Position numbers and translations under genes: made by a program. Positions 5,800-6,883 of a DNA stretch of 6,883 bases are shown here, piece after piece (position 1 is the first letter of the stretch; each line of letters begins with the position of its first letter). The stretch covers positions 1 through 6,883 of the forward strand of contig JADHTT010000041.1 of assembly GCA_016784825.1 (NCBI GenBank), written 5' to 3'. Source of the stretch: Campylobacterales bacterium (lineage in GTDB: Bacteria > Campylobacterota > Campylobacteria > Campylobacterales > Arcobacteraceae). The notes beneath the pieces are model-generated. The model did no database searches. It was not told the DNA's origin and worked only from the letters and a program-made list of their open reading frames with translations.

Positions 5800-6883
5800 T
5801 TATTTAATAGCAGAAGTTATATCTATATTATCTTTTCCATTAAATTCTTTTCCATCTACATCAGATACAATTTTTTTAGAAATTGCATCTGTATCTACTG
5901 CTATTTGGTTTGTCTCTCCAGCCATTCTTGAATTCTCTTGTGTTGCTTGATCTAATTGTGCTACTGCATCGTTAATTTGATTCATCCCTGATAATTGTTC
6001 ATTTGCTGCTGCAGCAACATCAGAAATAAGAGAAGATGTATTATCTATGTCTGAATCTAATTCTTCATATCCTACTATCATCTGAGATGATATTCTTTTA
6101 CCTTCATTAGCTTTATTGGTTGCATCTGATACTAATGCTTTAATTTCACTTGCAGCTTCTGATGATCTATTTGCTAGATTTCTTACCTCTCCTGCAACTA
6201 CTGCAAAGCCTTTACCAGCTTCACCCGCTGTTGCTGCTTCAACTGCTGCATTTAGTGAAAGAATATTTGTTTGGAATGCTATTTGATCAATTATTGTAAT
6301 TGCATCTGCTATTGCTGTTGTGGAATCATTTATTTCATCCATAGCCTTTGCAGTCTTGGTAGCTAGTTCTTTACCCTTTGTGGCACTAGATTTTGTTTGA
6401 GTTGCTAATGTTGTCATCATATTTGACGTTTCAGATGATTGTTTAATAATACTTGTAATCTCTTCAATACTGGCCGCTGTTTCCTCTAATGATGCTGCTT
6501 GTTGATTTGCAGATGTATTTAATATATCTACATTTTTCATTAACGTATCTGAATAATTCTCTAAAAATAAACCATTTTTCTTATTATCTATTAACATTTG
6601 TGTAATCATATTACCTAACTGATTTGTAATAACCTCTACATCCCCATTTGCATTTTGTATTATAGGTCTAAAATTATATTTACTATAACTTGTTAATACT
6701 GATCTAATATCATTTATATCTGTACCAATTGAACTATTCAGCATATTTAACATATCATTAATTAAATCCTTTAATTCATTTAATGAATTATTAGAGACAA
6801 TGACATTAATCCGAGGAGTTAAATTTCCTGTTTTTACTACCTCTACTGTCTCTTTTACTTTATCTATAAGTTTACTATCTTCT
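5800..6883 (-). CDS. Methyl-accepting chemotaxis protein, C-terminal part (runs off right edge)
   Basis: The minus-strand frame is open from the right edge to the stop at 5802-5800: 360 codons, with no start visible. The true gene begins outside the window; the internal Met at 6753 is not its start. The visible N-terminal part, with [20 protein letters not shown] and [16 protein letters not shown], looks like the HAMP-like/linker region common in Campylobacterota receptors. Then follow the adaptation coiled coil ([17 protein letters not shown]) and the signalling tip (about 6285-6180): [20 protein letters not shown] then [20 protein letters not shown], which docks CheA and CheW. The tip has Thr after VEAA, where E. 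coli receptors have Arg. The C-terminus (NIDITSAIK) has no NWETF-type CheR/CheB tether. The ligand-binding part is not visible, so the stimulus is unknown. A terminator separates the gene from the operon downstream. Confidence 0.93.
   Translation of the reverse strand, partial: EDSKLIDKVKETVEVVKTGNLTPRINVIVSNNSLNELKDLINDMLNMLNSSIGTDINDIRSVLTSYSKYNFRPIIQNANGDVEVITNQLGNMITQMLIDNKKNGLFLENYSDTLMKNVDILNTSANQQAASLEETAASIEEITSIIKQSSETSNMMTTLATQTKSSATKGKELATKTAKAMDEINDSTTAIADAITIIDQIAFQTNILSLNAAVEAATAGEAGKGFAVVAGEVRNLANRSSEAASEIKALVSDATNKANEGKRISSQMIVGYEELDSDIDNTSSLISDVAAAANEQLSGMNQINDAVAQLDQATQENSRMAGETNQIAVDTDAISKKIVSDVDGKEFNGKDNIDITSAIK

Noticed and set aside
5756..5950. 64-codon plus-strand ORF starting in the terminator hairpin
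   Set aside because: Its start lies in the hairpin loop and most of it is antisense to the chemoreceptor 3' end; the hydrophobic look comes from A+T-rich antisense sequence.
6751..6753. Internal ATG as the chemoreceptor start
   Set aside because: The frame stays open for 43 further codons to the window edge with receptor-like HAMP/linker sequence, so the gene is cut by the window and this Met is internal.
1..6883. CRISPR arrays, tRNA or rRNA genes
   Set aside because: No regularly spaced repeats, tRNA-like arm patterns or rRNA-like sequence were seen on either strand.

Overview
The window is A+T-rich, and every gene in it is read from the minus strand. Codon use, the reduced promoters and the type of chemoreceptor point to a member of the Campylobacterota, most like Arcobacter or its relatives. 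This is inferred from family resemblance by eye; no database was searched.

Layout, in the direction of transcription (right to left): (1) 6883-5800, the C-terminal 360 codons of a methyl-accepting chemotaxis protein, running off the right edge and followed by a long hairpin terminator. (2) A 208-base gap holding that terminator and a likely promoter. (3) A tight five-gene operon, 5591-216, with gaps of 19, 7, 14 and 11 bases: exported tandem rhodanese A, exported tandem rhodanese B, a YeeE/YedE-family inner-membrane transporter, an outer-membrane porin, and a small membrane-anchored DUF302 protein. (4) A 139-base stretch with an orphan ribosome site and start codon, inverted repeats, and what looks like the end of an IS256-type insertion sequence. 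(5) 76-1, the first 25 codons of the probable IS256-family transposase, running off the left edge.

The five-gene operon is the interesting part. It could form a route across the cell envelope for a sulfur compound: porin for entry, two periplasmic sulfurtransferases for handling, YeeE/YedE for crossing the inner membrane. Thiosulfate, or a related sulfur or chalcogen species such as selenite or tellurite, is a plausible substrate, but the sequence does not fix it. The two rhodaneses are complementary. A has its active-site Cys in the N-terminal domain and Ser in the C-terminal one; B has Ser in the N-terminal domain and Cys in the C-terminal one. Together they carry two active and two serine-substituted domains.

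No TusA/SirA-like sulfur carrier, cytochrome, oxidoreductase or regulator is seen in the window. The substrate and direction of flow remain open.
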